This document shows positions 45,142 to 54,103 of a DNA stretch of 64,000 nucleotides, piece after piece. Position numbers and translations under genes: made by a program. Where the stretch lies: positions 64,384 through 128,383 of the forward strand of contig DASUHM010000044.1 of assembly GCA_036273515.1 (NCBI GenBank), in the 5' to 3' direction. The notes below the pieces were generated by a model. It did not search any database and was not told the DNA's origin. It saw nothing but the letters and a program-made list of their open reading frames with translations. The number at the start of each line of letters is the position of its first letter. Positions within the stretch are counted from its first letter, which is position 1. This DNA comes from Gaiellales bacterium. GTDB taxonomy: Bacteria; Actinomycetota; Thermoleophilia; Gaiellales; JAICJC01.

Positions 45142-46499
45142 CGGGCGCTGCCGGCGAACGTCTCGGCGTGCACCGCGGCGACCGTCGCCGCCATCCGCTC
45201 GACCATCGCCTCGAGCTCGGCGTCGGTGGCGTTGAACGCGGGCGCGAGCAGGGTCTGGTCGCCGGCGTAGCCGTCCGCCGTGGGCTGCGTCGAGTAGACG
45301 ATGAGGCCGCGCCGCAGCGCCTCCTGGTCGATGCGCGGCGCGACCCGCAGCGCCGGATCGAGGAACGACTCGCCGCCGGCCGGGTCGGCGTACTCGATGC
45401 CGAGCAGAAACCCGTGCCCGCGCACCTCGGCCACCATCGGGCTGTCGGCGAGCGCCTCGGCCAGCGCCGCCCGCACCTCCGGGCCGCGCGCCGCCACCCG
45501 CTCGACGAGGCGCTCGCGGCGCAGGTGCTCGATCACGGCCAGGCCGACCGCGCACGAGAGCGGCGCGCCGTCCCAGGTGTGGCCGAGCTCGAAGCTGCGC
45601 GAGCCGCCGGCGACGGCCGCGTAGATATGCTCGCGGCAGAGCACGGCGGCGACCGGCGCGTAGCCCGCACCGAGCCCCTTGGCGGTCGAGACGATGTCGG
45701 GCTGGAGCGGCAGCTGCTGGGCGTGGAACCACGAGCCGGTGCGGCCCATCCCGGTCACGACCTCGTCCAGGCAGACGAGGAAGCCGTGCTCGCGGCGCAG
45801 CTCCTCGAGCCCCGCCCAGAAGCGGTCGGGCGGGCGGAACGCCGGCATCGCCGCGGCCGACACCGGCTCGCAGAAGAACGCGGCGATCGTGCCGGCGCCG
45901 TGCTCGGCGATCGCCGCCTCGATGGCCGCGAGCGTGCGCTCGCCCGTCGGGTCGAAGCGGCGAGTGGGCGGCGGGACGTGGATGAAGCCGGGCAGGTAAG
46001 GCCGGTTCGGCCCCTGCAGGCCCGGCCGCCCGGTCAGCGCCAGCGTCGCCATGGTCGGGCCGTGGTACGCCTGGGCGAAGGAGATCACGTTCCAGCGCTC
46101 CGGCTCGCCGCGCTCGACATGGTATGCCCGCGCCAGCCGCAGGAGCGTCTCGTTCGCCTCGGCGCCGCCGCTCGTGAAGTGGACGCGCGCGAATCCGGGC
46201 GCGAGCCCGACCAGCTCCCGGGCCAGCCGCTCCTGCGCGGGGCTCGTGAACTGCTGGTTGTAGATGAAGCCGAGCTGCCCCAGCTGTGCCGCCGCGGCCT
46301 CGACCACGTCGGCCGCGCCGGCGCCGAGCGACGCCACCATCGCCCCGCCGCCGACGGCGTCCAGGTAGCGGTTGCCGTCGGCGTCGACGAGCCACATGCC
46401 CTCGCCGCGCTCGATCAGCGGATAGCCGCGGTCGAGCTCGCGGTGGAAGACCGCCGAGCCGTCGGCGTGGACGAGGACGGGGTCGATCCGCTCGCTCAT
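45138..46499 (-). CDS. Class III PLP-dependent aminotransferase
   Basis: 453 residues. PLP-binding marks: TSGGAEANETLLRLAR, a ring-stacking AYHGPTMATLAL, CLDEVVTGMGRTGSWF and the Schiff-base Lys in STAKGLGAGYAPVAAV. Members act on omega-amino groups such as beta-alanine, GABA or amines. The donor is unknown. It is a single gene, separated by 34 bases from the membrane protein upstream. Confidence 0.88.
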   Translation of the reverse strand: MSERIDPVLVHADGSAVFHRELDRGYPLIERGEGMWLVDADGNRYLDAVGGGAMVASLGAGAADVVEAAAAQLGQLGFIYNQQFTSPAQERLARELVGLAPGFARVHFTSGGAEANETLLRLARAYHVERGEPERWNVISFAQAYHGPTMATLALTGRPGLQGPNRPYLPGFIHVPPPTRRFDPTGERTLAAIEAAIAEHGAGTIAAFFCEPVSAAAMPAFRPPDRFWAGLEELRREHGFLVCLDEVVTGMGRTGSWFHAQQLPLQPDIVSTAKGLGAGYAPVAAVLCREHIYAAVAGGSRSFELGHTWDGAPLSCAVGLAVIEHLRRERLVERVAARGPEVRAALAEALADSPMVAEVRGHGFLLGIEYADPAGGESFLDPALRVAPRIDQEALRRGLIVYSTQPTADGYAGDQTLLAPAFNATDAELEAMVERMAATVAAVHAETFAGSAR

Positions 46500-46533
46500 G
46501 CGGCAGGCATCCTGCCGAAGCCCACCGGCGCGG

Positions 46534-47484
46534 TCAAGCGGGCACCGGCTCCTCCACCCGCGTCCGCACCCGGAACGCGACCAGGTAGACGACGACGGAG
46601 GCGACGATCAGGATGGCCGTCCCGTAGTTGAGCGCCGGGCTGAGCACGCTCGGAAGGCCGTGCGACGTCCATCCCCGCTTGACGAGCTGCTCGTTCCAGC
46701 CGTCGTTCGCCGAGACCATCACGCCGTAGCAGAGCAGCAGCGCGAGGTAGCCGGCCAGGATCGACCGCAGCCTGGTCGCCCGCATCCGCGCCAGGCAGGG
46801 GCGCAGGATCAGCGCCGTCACGGCGAGCAGCCACCCGTCAAGCCCCTCGTGGTTTCCCAGGTGGACGGCGCGGAGCGTGGGATGGCCGGGCTCGGGCAGG
46901 ATCCTCTTCGACATGAACACGGCATGGAGCCCCGGGATGTCGCCGACGTAGAAGCCGAGGTTCGCGAAGATCCACGGCAGCGCGGCCAGGGCGTAGACGA
47001 CTGCGGCCCACAGGGCGATCCGGTCTCCCCGGGTGCGCTCGGCCGGAGGCCCCGCCCCGGTACGGTGCCACGCGTAGAGCGTGAGCCCCAGGGCCACGAG
47101 GACGCCGGCGCCGGCCAGCAGATTGACGGGCTTCGCGTCGAGGTCGGACTGCTTGATGACGCCGGGCACGGCGATCGTCGCGCAGAGGACCGTCGCGACG
47201 ATCGCAAGCGCGATCACGGCGCGGCGGGCGCCGCGATCGAGCTCCGCCGCCAGCAGCCGGTCGGCGGCGACCCCGAGCAGCGCGAGCGCGGCCAGCGAGA
47301 CCGGCCAGCCCGTCAGGACGAGCAGCCGGGCCGCGCCCGACCACACGCCCGTGCCGGTGACGTTGTAGAAGTCCCGCGCCGGGAGGCGGGCGTACGTGAC
47401 GAACACCGTGCCGGCGACGACGCCCCAGATCGCCCATCCCCACAGCGCCTCGCGGATGCCGGGGCCGTCCGCCGGGGCGCTCAT
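46534..47484 (-). CDS. Eight- to nine-helix membrane protein
   Basis: 316 residues with eight or nine hydrophobic helices and a conserved-looking loop PGHPTLRAVHLGNHEGLDGW. No family is recognised with confidence. It starts at an ATG that overlaps the stop of the P450 gene, so the two are co-translated; a role in handling the P450 substrate or in supplying electrons is possible but unproven. Confidence 0.65.
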   Translation of the reverse strand: MSAPADGPGIREALWGWAIWGVVAGTVFVTYARLPARDFYNVTGTGVWSGAARLLVLTGWPVSLAALALLGVAADRLLAAELDRGARRAVIALAIVATVLCATIAVPGVIKQSDLDAKPVNLLAGAGVLVALGLTLYAWHRTGAGPPAERTRGDRIALWAAVVYALAALPWIFANLGFYVGDIPGLHAVFMSKRILPEPGHPTLRAVHLGNHEGLDGWLLAVTALILRPCLARMRATRLRSILAGYLALLLCYGVMVSANDGWNEQLVKRGWTSHGLPSVLSPALNYGTAILIVASVVVYLVAFRVRTRVEEPVPA

Positions 47485-48830
47485 ACCGCCCTCGCCTCGG
47501 GCCGCATCCACAGGCCGTCGCGGGGCCGCAGCGAAACCCTCGCCTGCGGCACGACCTCGTGCCCCGGCGCCGGTCGCAGCCGGAACCGCTGGCCCAGCTC
47601 TGCCAGCACGAGCACCGCCTCGAGCATCGCGAAGCCGACGCCGATGCACTTGCGCGTGCCCGCGCCGAACAGCGGGTAGGCCCAGTCCGGCCGCTCGGCG
47701 GCCGCGTCGCCGCGGAACCGCTCCGGGTCGAACCGCAGCGGCTCGGGATACACCCGCTCGTCGCGGTTGGCGATGTATGTCGGCATGAGCACGGCCGCGC
47801 GCGCCGGGACGACGTACCCGCCGATCTCCTGATCGCACACCGCCCGGCGCTCGATGCCCCACGCCGGCGGGAAGAGCCGCATCGACTCGAGCAGGACCGC
47901 CTCCGTGTACTCCAGGGCCGGGGCGTCGTCGACGCCCGGCGACCGGCCTCCGAGCACCTCGGCGAGCTCGGCGTGGAAGCGCTCCTCGACGTCCGGGTGC
48001 TGCGCCAGCATGTGCCACGTCCAGGTGAGCCCGTTCGCCGTGGTCTCGTGCCCGGCGGTGATCAGCGTGAGCGCCTCGTCGCGAACCTGCTCGTCCGTCA
48101 TCCCTGTGCCGTCTCCCTCGACGTCGCGGGCCGCGAGCAGGATCGCCAGCAGGTCGCCGTCGCCGTTCGCGTCCGCCGCCCGGCGCGCCGCGATCACGCG
48201 CTCCGTCGCCGCCTCGAGATCGTCGATGCCGCGGCGGAACCGACGCACCCGCGGCAGCGGCGTGCGCAGCAACACCGGCAGGAGCGCGACCGTCAGGTAG
48301 TCGAAGAACTCGCCCACCTCCGCCACGGCCCGGCTGATCTTGCGCGCGTCATCGTCGAGTTCGGCGCCGAAGAGCGCCCTCGAGACCACGCGCAGCGCGA
48401 GGCCGCTCATGTCCTCGGCGACGTCCCGCACCTCGCCCTCGTCCCAGGCGTCCCCGACCCGGACGGCCTCCTCGACCATGATGTCCGCGTAGGCGGCCAC
48501 CCGGCGGCGATGGAAGGCCGGCTGCAGCATCCGCCGCTGCCGCAGGTGGAAGTCGCCCTCGCTGGTCAGGAGCCCGTTGCCGAGCACGATGCGCGCCGCC
48601 TCGAACCCCGGCCCCTTCTTGAACGACTTCTGGTGCTTGACCAGCACCTCGCGGATCAGGTCGGCGCGCAGGACGCAGAAGACGTGCTGCGGCCCGATCC
48701 GGAAATGCACCAGGTCGCCGTGGCGGCGGTGCAGACCGGACATCACGGCCAGGGGGTCGCGATGGAGGCCCGCCATGACGCGCAGCGACCCGGCGGGTCC
48801 GGGCCCGGGCGGGAGACGGTGAGCGTTCAC
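47481..48830 (-). CDS. Cytochrome P450
   Basis: 449 residues. The four P450 landmarks are present: the I-helix AGHETTANGL, ESMR of the K-helix, the FDPERFRGD region, and the haem loop FGAGTRKCIGVGFAMLE with the axial Cys. The sequence resembles bacterial CYP families related to fatty-acid or alkane hydroxylases (CYP102/CYP4-like). I use GTG 48830 because the earlier start at 48869 would cross the divergent gene's start. Its closest partners are two membrane proteins and a desaturase. Confidence 0.9.
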   Translation of the reverse strand: MNAHRLPPGPGPAGSLRVMAGLHRDPLAVMSGLHRRHGDLVHFRIGPQHVFCVLRADLIREVLVKHQKSFKKGPGFEAARIVLGNGLLTSEGDFHLRQRRMLQPAFHRRRVAAYADIMVEEAVRVGDAWDEGEVRDVAEDMSGLALRVVSRALFGAELDDDARKISRAVAEVGEFFDYLTVALLPVLLRTPLPRVRRFRRGIDDLEAATERVIAARRAADANGDGDLLAILLAARDVEGDGTGMTDEQVRDEALTLITAGHETTANGLTWTWHMLAQHPDVEERFHAELAEVLGGRSPGVDDAPALEYTEAVLLESMRLFPPAWGIERRAVCDQEIGGYVVPARAAVLMPTYIANRDERVYPEPLRFDPERFRGDAAAERPDWAYPLFGAGTRKCIGVGFAMLEAVLVLAELGQRFRLRPAPGHEVVPQARVSLRPRDGLWMRPEARAV

Positions 48831-48860
48831 CAGGTGCGGTATTCTCGCCAGCCGGCGAGC

Positions 48861-49658
48861 ATGTTGCAACCATCACCAAGACGCGTGCCGTGGTGGCTCC
48901 GCGCGTATCTCCTGATCGGCGCGGTGCAGGGGCTCGCCATCGGCCTGACCGGCATGTTCCGGCCGGCCCATGTGGTCGGCTTCCCGCTTCCGACGACGCC
49001 GCTCAACGTGCGCTTCGTCGCCTCGTTCTATCTCGCCGGGGCCGTCGGCCTGATCGCGTCCGCCGTCGTCCGCCGCCCGGTCGATGCGCGGATCTTCCTG
49101 TTCGGCTTCGTCGCGGTGACGGCGCTGCTCCTGACCGCCACCATCTGGTACTGGTCGACGTACACCGCCGGCGGCATCCCGTATCCGTGGACGGTCTCGT
49201 ACGTGCTCGAGCCGATCGCCGGGATCGTGATCCTGCGCGTCCTCCACCTCGGCCGCCCGGCCCGGCCGGGGCGCCACCGGCTGAGCCCGGTCTACATCGC
49301 CCAGGCGGTCGTGTTCGGGGTGCTCGGCGTCATCCTCGCGGCGTCGCCGAGCCTGGCCGTGCGGATGTGGCCGTGGGCGCTCACGGCCGTGCTCGCCCGC
49401 ACCTACGCGGCCATCTTCCTGGCGTTCGCGCTCGGCGCCGCCCTGGCTGCCAGCGAGTGCCGCCGGGAGGCGGTGCGGCCGTTCGCGTGGAGCTCGCTCG
49501 TCCTCGTCGCGGCGGCGGCGATCGCGTCCCTCGTGCACCACGCCAAGTTCGACGGCGGCATCTCGACCTGGGTCTGGGCGCTGGGGCTGACCGCCGGCCT
49601 GGCCGGGTTCGCGGCCGCCTCGGCGGCGTCGCTCCGGCGCGATGCGGAGCCGACATGA
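48861..49658 (+). CDS. Seven-helix membrane protein
   Basis: 265 residues with about seven hydrophobic helices (LLIGAVQGLAIGLTGMF, ARIFLFGFVAVTALLLTATI and others). No family is recognised. It starts 30 bases from the P450 gene on the other strand and is coupled by ATGA to the next membrane protein, opening a three-gene operon that ends with a desaturase. Confidence 0.65.
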   Translation: MLQPSPRRVPWWLRAYLLIGAVQGLAIGLTGMFRPAHVVGFPLPTTPLNVRFVASFYLAGAVGLIASAVVRRPVDARIFLFGFVAVTALLLTATIWYWSTYTAGGIPYPWTVSYVLEPIAGIVILRVLHLGRPARPGRHRLSPVYIAQAVVFGVLGVILAASPSLAVRMWPWALTAVLARTYAAIFLAFALGAALAASECRREAVRPFAWSSLVLVAAAAIASLVHHAKFDGGISTWVWALGLTAGLAGFAAASAASLRRDAEPT

Positions 49659-50047
49659 CGCCGACCCTGCGGCCCTACCTCTTGATCCTCGGGGCGACGC
49701 TGCTCGGCCAGGGCCTCGTCTCGTGGGCGCTCGACTGGAGCGGACATGCCTCGAACCAGCTCCCGAACCGCTTCGCCAACTCGGACCCGCGGCACGCCTT
49801 CATCCACGTCGCCTGGGGGGCGGTGATGCTCGTCCTGGCGGGCCGCGGCATGAGCGACCGCGGGTACGCGCAGCTGACGCTCGCCTTCGGCGTCTTCTAT
49901 ACCGCGCTCGCGGTGCTCGGCCTGGCCGTCCACCACCCGTTCGGCCTGCGGCTCGACCGGGGCGAGAACGTGTTCCACCTCCTCGTCGGGCCGATCACGC
50001 TCGCGCTCGGCGTCGTCGCGATGCGGGTCGAGCGGCAGACGGCATGA
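49655..50047 (+). CDS. Four-helix membrane protein
   Basis: 130 residues with four hydrophobic helices and polar sites such as DPRHAFIHVAWG and GENVFHLLVGPITLALG. It is not recognised. ATGA overlaps join it to both neighbours, so the three proteins are made together. Confidence 0.6.
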   Translation: MTPTLRPYLLILGATLLGQGLVSWALDWSGHASNQLPNRFANSDPRHAFIHVAWGAVMLVLAGRGMSDRGYAQLTLAFGVFYTALAVLGLAVHHPFGLRLDRGENVFHLLVGPITLALGVVAMRVERQTA

Positions 50048-50976
50048 CGGCGGCGATTCCCGTCGTCGCCGTGCTGGCGGCGCTCGCGCTCGTGAAGACG
50101 CTCGAGCGACGGTTGGCGCCGGTCGTCGTGCGCGCGGCGATCGCGGTGTTCGTCGTCGGCCCGCTGATCGGCGTCGGCTACGCGATGTGGGCGCTGTGGC
50201 AGCGGGCGCTGGCGCCCGTCGACCTCGTCCTGCTCGTGACGTTCTCCGTCATCACCGGCCTCGGCACCTCGCTCGGCTACCACCGCCTGCTCACCCACCG
50301 CAGCTTCCGCACGAAGCCGTGGATCGCCGGGGCCGCGCTGGCGGCCGGGGCGATGGCGGTCCCCAGCCGCCCGATCGACTGGGCCGCCCGCCACCTCGAG
50401 CACCACGCCCACGCCGATCGCGACGGCGACCCGCACTCACCCGTCGACGGCCTGCTGCACGCGCACGTCGGCTGGATCTTCTCGGTCAGCCCGGCGAAGC
50501 GCGAGCGCTACTGCCGCCGGCTGATGGACGACCCGGTGGTGATGGCGATCGAGCGCACGTCGGTGCTGTGGCTGGCGCTCGGGCTGGCGGTGCCGGCCCT
50601 GATCGACGGATGGCGCGGGCTGCTGTGGGGCGGGATCGTGCGCATCGCGATCCACAACCACTCCATGTTCGCGGTGAACTCGATCTGCCACGCGTTCGGA
50701 TCCCAGCCGTTCGCGACCGGCGACGAGAGCCGCAACAACCGCCTGATCGCGGTTCTTGCCTTCGGGGAGGGATGGCACAACAACCATCACGCCTTCCCCG
50801 CGGCCGCCTACCACGGCATGGGCTCGGGGCCGGACGTCACCGGGCTCGTGATCCGCGGGCTCGAGCGGACCGGCCTCGCGTGGGATGTCCGCCGGCCGCA
50901 TCCGGGAGCGGTGGAGCGGCGACGGCGGCCGCCCGTGCGTGGCCTGCCTGCCGCCGGGAGCCCCCGATCCGGGTGA
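50044..50976 (+). CDS. Acyl-CoA/acyl-lipid fatty-acid desaturase
   Basis: 310 residues with four membrane helices and the three His boxes of the stearoyl-CoA-desaturase family: HRLLTH, HLEHHAH and GWHNNHH, which hold a diiron site. It introduces a double bond, typically delta-9, in membrane lipids. The N-terminal helix is longer than usual. The C-terminal ~30 residues are Arg/Pro-rich and may be disordered. Confidence 0.88.
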   Translation: MTAAIPVVAVLAALALVKTLERRLAPVVVRAAIAVFVVGPLIGVGYAMWALWQRALAPVDLVLLVTFSVITGLGTSLGYHRLLTHRSFRTKPWIAGAALAAGAMAVPSRPIDWAARHLEHHAHADRDGDPHSPVDGLLHAHVGWIFSVSPAKRERYCRRLMDDPVVMAIERTSVLWLALGLAVPALIDGWRGLLWGGIVRIAIHNHSMFAVNSICHAFGSQPFATGDESRNNRLIAVLAFGEGWHNNHHAFPAAAYHGMGSGPDVTGLVIRGLERTGLAWDVRRPHPGAVERRRRPPVRGLPAAGSPRSG

Positions 50977-51069
50977 TTGCGACGCCGGCGGGGCCGTGAG
51001 ACATGACACGCCCCAACGGCGGCGCCGCGATGCCTGGGCGAGCGGCGCGGCTCGCTGACCGGCCGCGGG

Positions 51070-51233
51070 GCGGACGACGGCCGTGGGCTCCGCACGAACC
51101 AGCGTCGCTCGCGCCGGGCCATGAACATCGGCCTGGAAACGATGCACGAGCGCCTGCGCGCCGCGGGCGGCGCCCTCCAGGTCACTCCGCGCCCGGGCAG
51201 GGGACGACGCTCGAGTTCTCCATCCCCCTGCCT
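51070..51233 (+). pseudogene. Histidine-kinase 3' remnant
   Basis: A short frame reads ADDGRG (N/G-box), then MNIGLETMHERLRAAGGALQ, the end of a HATPase_c domain. One base is lost at about 51196-51206 and the other frame continues GTTLEFSIPLP, the normal last strand. The kinase's front part is absent. A palindromic element follows directly. The rest of the 300-base gap before and after shows no other feature. Confidence 0.55.
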
Positions 51234-51262
51234 GAATACACGGGGTCAGACCCCTTGTATTC
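51234..51262. repeat. Palindromic element with GGGGTCAGACCCC core (copy 2)
   Basis: GAATACA (51234-51240) and TGTATTC (51256-51262) pair, and GGGGTC / GACCCC pair around one A, with one-base spacers. The core equals copy 1; the outer arms differ. Read in the direction of the preceding remnant the core is again GGGGTCAGACCCC followed by TT. It begins right after the natural end of the kinase remnant. Confidence 0.75.
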
Positions 51263-51279
51263 ACGGCGAGGGCCGGAGC

Positions 51280-52125
51280 TCACCGTGGTCCGTCGAGCTG
51301 TGCGCATCGTCCCTCGCTCCATGCGCTCTGATAGGCGCGGACAAGGTACCGGTTGATGGCGGCCGTGTCGGGCCGCTCCGGCAGGCCGGTGTGCGCGACG
51401 GCGGCGCGCGTCTGCGATTCGAGCTCCGCGATCTCCCCGAGCACGTCCGCTTGGGCGACGTCGCCACGCCGGACGGCGAACACACGGCTTCGAGCCGGCT
51501 CGGGCATCGGCAGCGTGAGCCGTCCGGTCTGCGCGTACTCGAGGCCCTGATGCGCGAGTCGCAATGCGTGCATGCCGTACTTGACGTCCCAGCCGTGGGC
51601 GGCGATCAGCTCGGGCCGGTTGACGCGCATTTGCCCACGAGAGCCGGCGAGTCGCTCGCGCTGGTTGTTCATGTAGCCCAGGAACTTGACCACGCCGCGG
51701 GTGCTGGCGAATGCCGGCGCCAGCGCCTGCAGGCCCTCACCGAGCTTGGTCTGGATGACGAGATGCTCGGGCGGGACGAACAGCAAGAGCAGGATGGTCG
51801 GGTTGCCGGCCGCGGCAAGGCGCGCGTACTTCCGAAGCGAGTAGGTGGTCAGGTCGAGGTCGCCGGGACCGGAGCGGACGCCTTCGGGCTTGGTGCGGTA
51901 CACCCAGTGCTCGAAGCCGACCAGGCCGACCGCCGCCTCGGGCGGCTCGATCGCCACGGCCATCTCGTCGCGATCGTCCTGCCCCTCCAGCATCAGCCCG
52001 TGGATCGTCGATCCGACCAGACCGCGAATGATGCAGCCGTCCTCCGCGATGCGCCGACGATCGGCATCGGAGAACGAGCGCTCGGTCGCCGGCCGTCCGA
52101 TGCCGACCTGTCCGGCTCCTTCCAC
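51280..52125 (-). CDS. Predicted nucleotidyltransferase (RlaP/YcgL-like)
   Basis: 281 residues of the DNA polymerase beta-type nucleotidyltransferase superfamily: VGSTIHGLMLEGQDDRDEMA with the Asp metal ligands, EGVRSGPGDLDLTTYSLRK and GNPTILLLLF. The family acts on unknown nucleic-acid or protein targets and is common beside restriction or RNA-repair loci. The only in-frame conventional start is GTG 52125, just before GGAAGGAG; a start a few codons on is possible. It follows the S33 hydrolase with a 35-base gap. Confidence 0.75.
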   Translation of the reverse strand: MEGAGQVGIGRPATERSFSDADRRRIAEDGCIIRGLVGSTIHGLMLEGQDDRDEMAVAIEPPEAAVGLVGFEHWVYRTKPEGVRSGPGDLDLTTYSLRKYARLAAAGNPTILLLLFVPPEHLVIQTKLGEGLQALAPAFASTRGVVKFLGYMNNQRERLAGSRGQMRVNRPELIAAHGWDVKYGMHALRLAHQGLEYAQTGRLTLPMPEPARSRVFAVRRGDVAQADVLGEIAELESQTRAAVAHTGLPERPDTAAINRYLVRAYQSAWSEGRCAQLDGPR

Positions 52126-52160
52126 GTGGTGGACGGTACCGCGGGCGCGAGCCAGACCCG

Positions 52161-54032
52161 CTACGGCGCGAGCATGTGCAGCCGCAGCGCGCGTCCGCCC
52201 GCGCTGCCGACGAGACGGCCGCGGGCGGCGCGGACCTGCAGCGACCACGCCATCCGCAACCGCTCCACCCTGGCGCCGGCACGGGTCACGACGGCCGCGC
52301 GCACGCGGCCCGTCGAGTAGTTCCAGCGGACGGTGCCGCTCACGTTCACGCCGGGCACGAAGGCGACGTCGTGCAGGGCGAACGTCGTCAGGTTCCCGCC
52401 CGAGTACGACCAGGTGCCGCCGCGCAGGCCGGCCCCGCTGCCGCTCAGGTTCGCCCACCATCGCTGCAGCACATCGGCCACCGCGGCGGCGCTCGCGGCC
52501 GCGATGCGGCGGTCGCGCAGCGTCGACTCGTCGCCGGGTGAAGGCAGCGCCGGCGCCATCCCCGACAGCGAGAGTGGGAACTTCGGCACCACGCGCACCT
52601 CGGGCGTGCGGTGCGCGCAGGACGTGTCGCCGGGACTGAGGTCGCTGACGAAGCGCTCATAGAGCACGGATGCGCAGTCGTTCTGGTCGAGCAATGCCGT
52701 CACGTGGCCGCTGTTCTGCATGACGACGAGCGTGCTGTCGGGGAACCGCGACGCCACGACGCGGGCGTCGGCGATCGGCGTGATGTTGTCCAGGTCGCCG
52801 TTCAGGATCAGCGTCGGCACGTGCGGGTACGGCGCCGCCGGCGACACCGGTGGGTCGGGGAACGCGGCCGGCGGCCAGTTCAGGCAGGCGAGGGCGCCCT
52901 CGTAGTCGAGCCCGGTCCACTCCTTCGCCGTGAACGGGGCGAACGTGCCCGGCGGGTACGAGGCGAGTGCCGAGCGGACGAGCCCCTCGCGCTGTGAGAC
53001 CGGCGTCCCCGCCGGCCAGAGCTCCGGATAGTCGTGGCAGATGACCGACAGGTAGAGCGACTCGGTGAACTCGCGCGGGTCGCCGTTGGGCCCGTCCAGC
53101 GTCTCGGTCTCGGCCACCAGGCGCAGCAGCGGCCGGGTGTCGCCGGCGAAGGCCGAGCGGGTCGCGGCGAAGATGTCGCGCCAGACGCCCTGGTAGTAGA
53201 AGCCGGACTGGACGAGCTGGCCGAGCGTGTCCGGGTCGGCCCTCACCTGGGTCATCGTCCCGTCGGCGTCGGGCGCGACGCCCACGATCGGGTGGCGGCG
53301 CACCTGGCGCAGGAGCCTGCCGAGCAGAGCCAGCGGATGGCGCCCCGCCGGACAGCCGGGCCGGCGCTCGCAGGCGAGCCGCAGCGAGCTCTGGGTGCTC
53401 CCCGCGATGTCGGACAGCGCGGGGTCGGAGCCCGGCAGCTGGTAGGTACCGTCGAGGACGAGCGAGCGCAGGAGGCCCGGGTAGCGGATCGCGAACGCCT
53501 GGGCCGCGTAGGAGCCGTAGGAGTCGCCGTAGACGTCGAGCCGGCCGATGCCGAGAGCGGCGACGACCGCCCGCAGGTCCTGCACGGACTGCGAGGTGTC
53601 GTAGAAGTCGCGCTTCGGCCCGAGCTGGGCGGCGCAGCGGCCCGCGCGAACGACGTAGGGCAGGATGTGGCGCCGGAAGGCCGGACAGTTGAGCGCCCCC
53701 GACCGCCCCGTTCCCCGCAGGTCGACGAGGAGCAGGTCGCGGTGGGCCGAGATCGGCCGCCACAGCTGCAGCCGGGCCGCCCGGTCGGCGGTGGTCGAGA
53801 ACCCGGGGCCGCCCTCGATCGAGAGCACCGTCGAGGTCTGCGGCTGGGCCCGGTCCGTGCGGAGGTAGCGCTCGAAGTAGATCCTGATCTTGCGGCCGTC
53901 CGGGTGACGCCGGTCGAGCGGCACGCGCAGGTACCCGCACTCCGCCGCCGGGCGCGACCGCGGACAGGCCACGCGGACGATCGCCGGCCGCGCATCTGTT
54001 TGCGCGAGCGGCGGGGCCTGCACGCTCAGCAT
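52161..54032 (-). CDS. S33-family alpha/beta hydrolase (tripeptidyl aminopeptidase-like)
   Basis: 623 residues. The hydrolase core has the oxyanion SIEGGPGFS, LVDLRGTGRSG, the nucleophile elbow GDSYGSYAAQAF, the Asp in NGDLDNITPI and the His in NSGHV. A ~150-residue C-terminal beta-rich extension follows. Such enzymes are normally secreted, but the N-terminus here has only ~12 residues before the hydrolase fold and no signal peptide, so the export signal may have been lost. TACACT 7 nt before the ATG suggests leaderless expression. Confidence 0.82.
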   Translation of the reverse strand: MLSVQAPPLAQTDARPAIVRVACPRSRPAAECGYLRVPLDRRHPDGRKIRIYFERYLRTDRAQPQTSTVLSIEGGPGFSTTADRAARLQLWRPISAHRDLLLVDLRGTGRSGALNCPAFRRHILPYVVRAGRCAAQLGPKRDFYDTSQSVQDLRAVVAALGIGRLDVYGDSYGSYAAQAFAIRYPGLLRSLVLDGTYQLPGSDPALSDIAGSTQSSLRLACERRPGCPAGRHPLALLGRLLRQVRRHPIVGVAPDADGTMTQVRADPDTLGQLVQSGFYYQGVWRDIFAATRSAFAGDTRPLLRLVAETETLDGPNGDPREFTESLYLSVICHDYPELWPAGTPVSQREGLVRSALASYPPGTFAPFTAKEWTGLDYEGALACLNWPPAAFPDPPVSPAAPYPHVPTLILNGDLDNITPIADARVVASRFPDSTLVVMQNSGHVTALLDQNDCASVLYERFVSDLSPGDTSCAHRTPEVRVVPKFPLSLSGMAPALPSPGDESTLRDRRIAAASAAAVADVLQRWWANLSGSGAGLRGGTWSYSGGNLTTFALHDVAFVPGVNVSGTVRWNYSTGRVRAAVVTRAGARVERLRMAWSLQVRAARGRLVGSAGGRALRLHMLAP

Positions 54033-54039
54033 GCCCCCG

Positions 54040-54095
54040 AGTGTACGGGTTCTCCGCCCTGGGCGCGCGGAGACCGGACACATCCGCGGTACCCT
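54040..54095. promoter_or_regulatory. Divergent leaderless promoters (S33 and DapB-like)
   Basis: TACACT on the minus strand (54045-54040) is 7 nt before the hydrolase ATG. TACCCT on the plus strand (54090-54095) is 8 nt before the GTG of the DapB-like gene. Confidence 0.4.
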
Positions 54096-54103
54096 CCGCG
54101 GCC

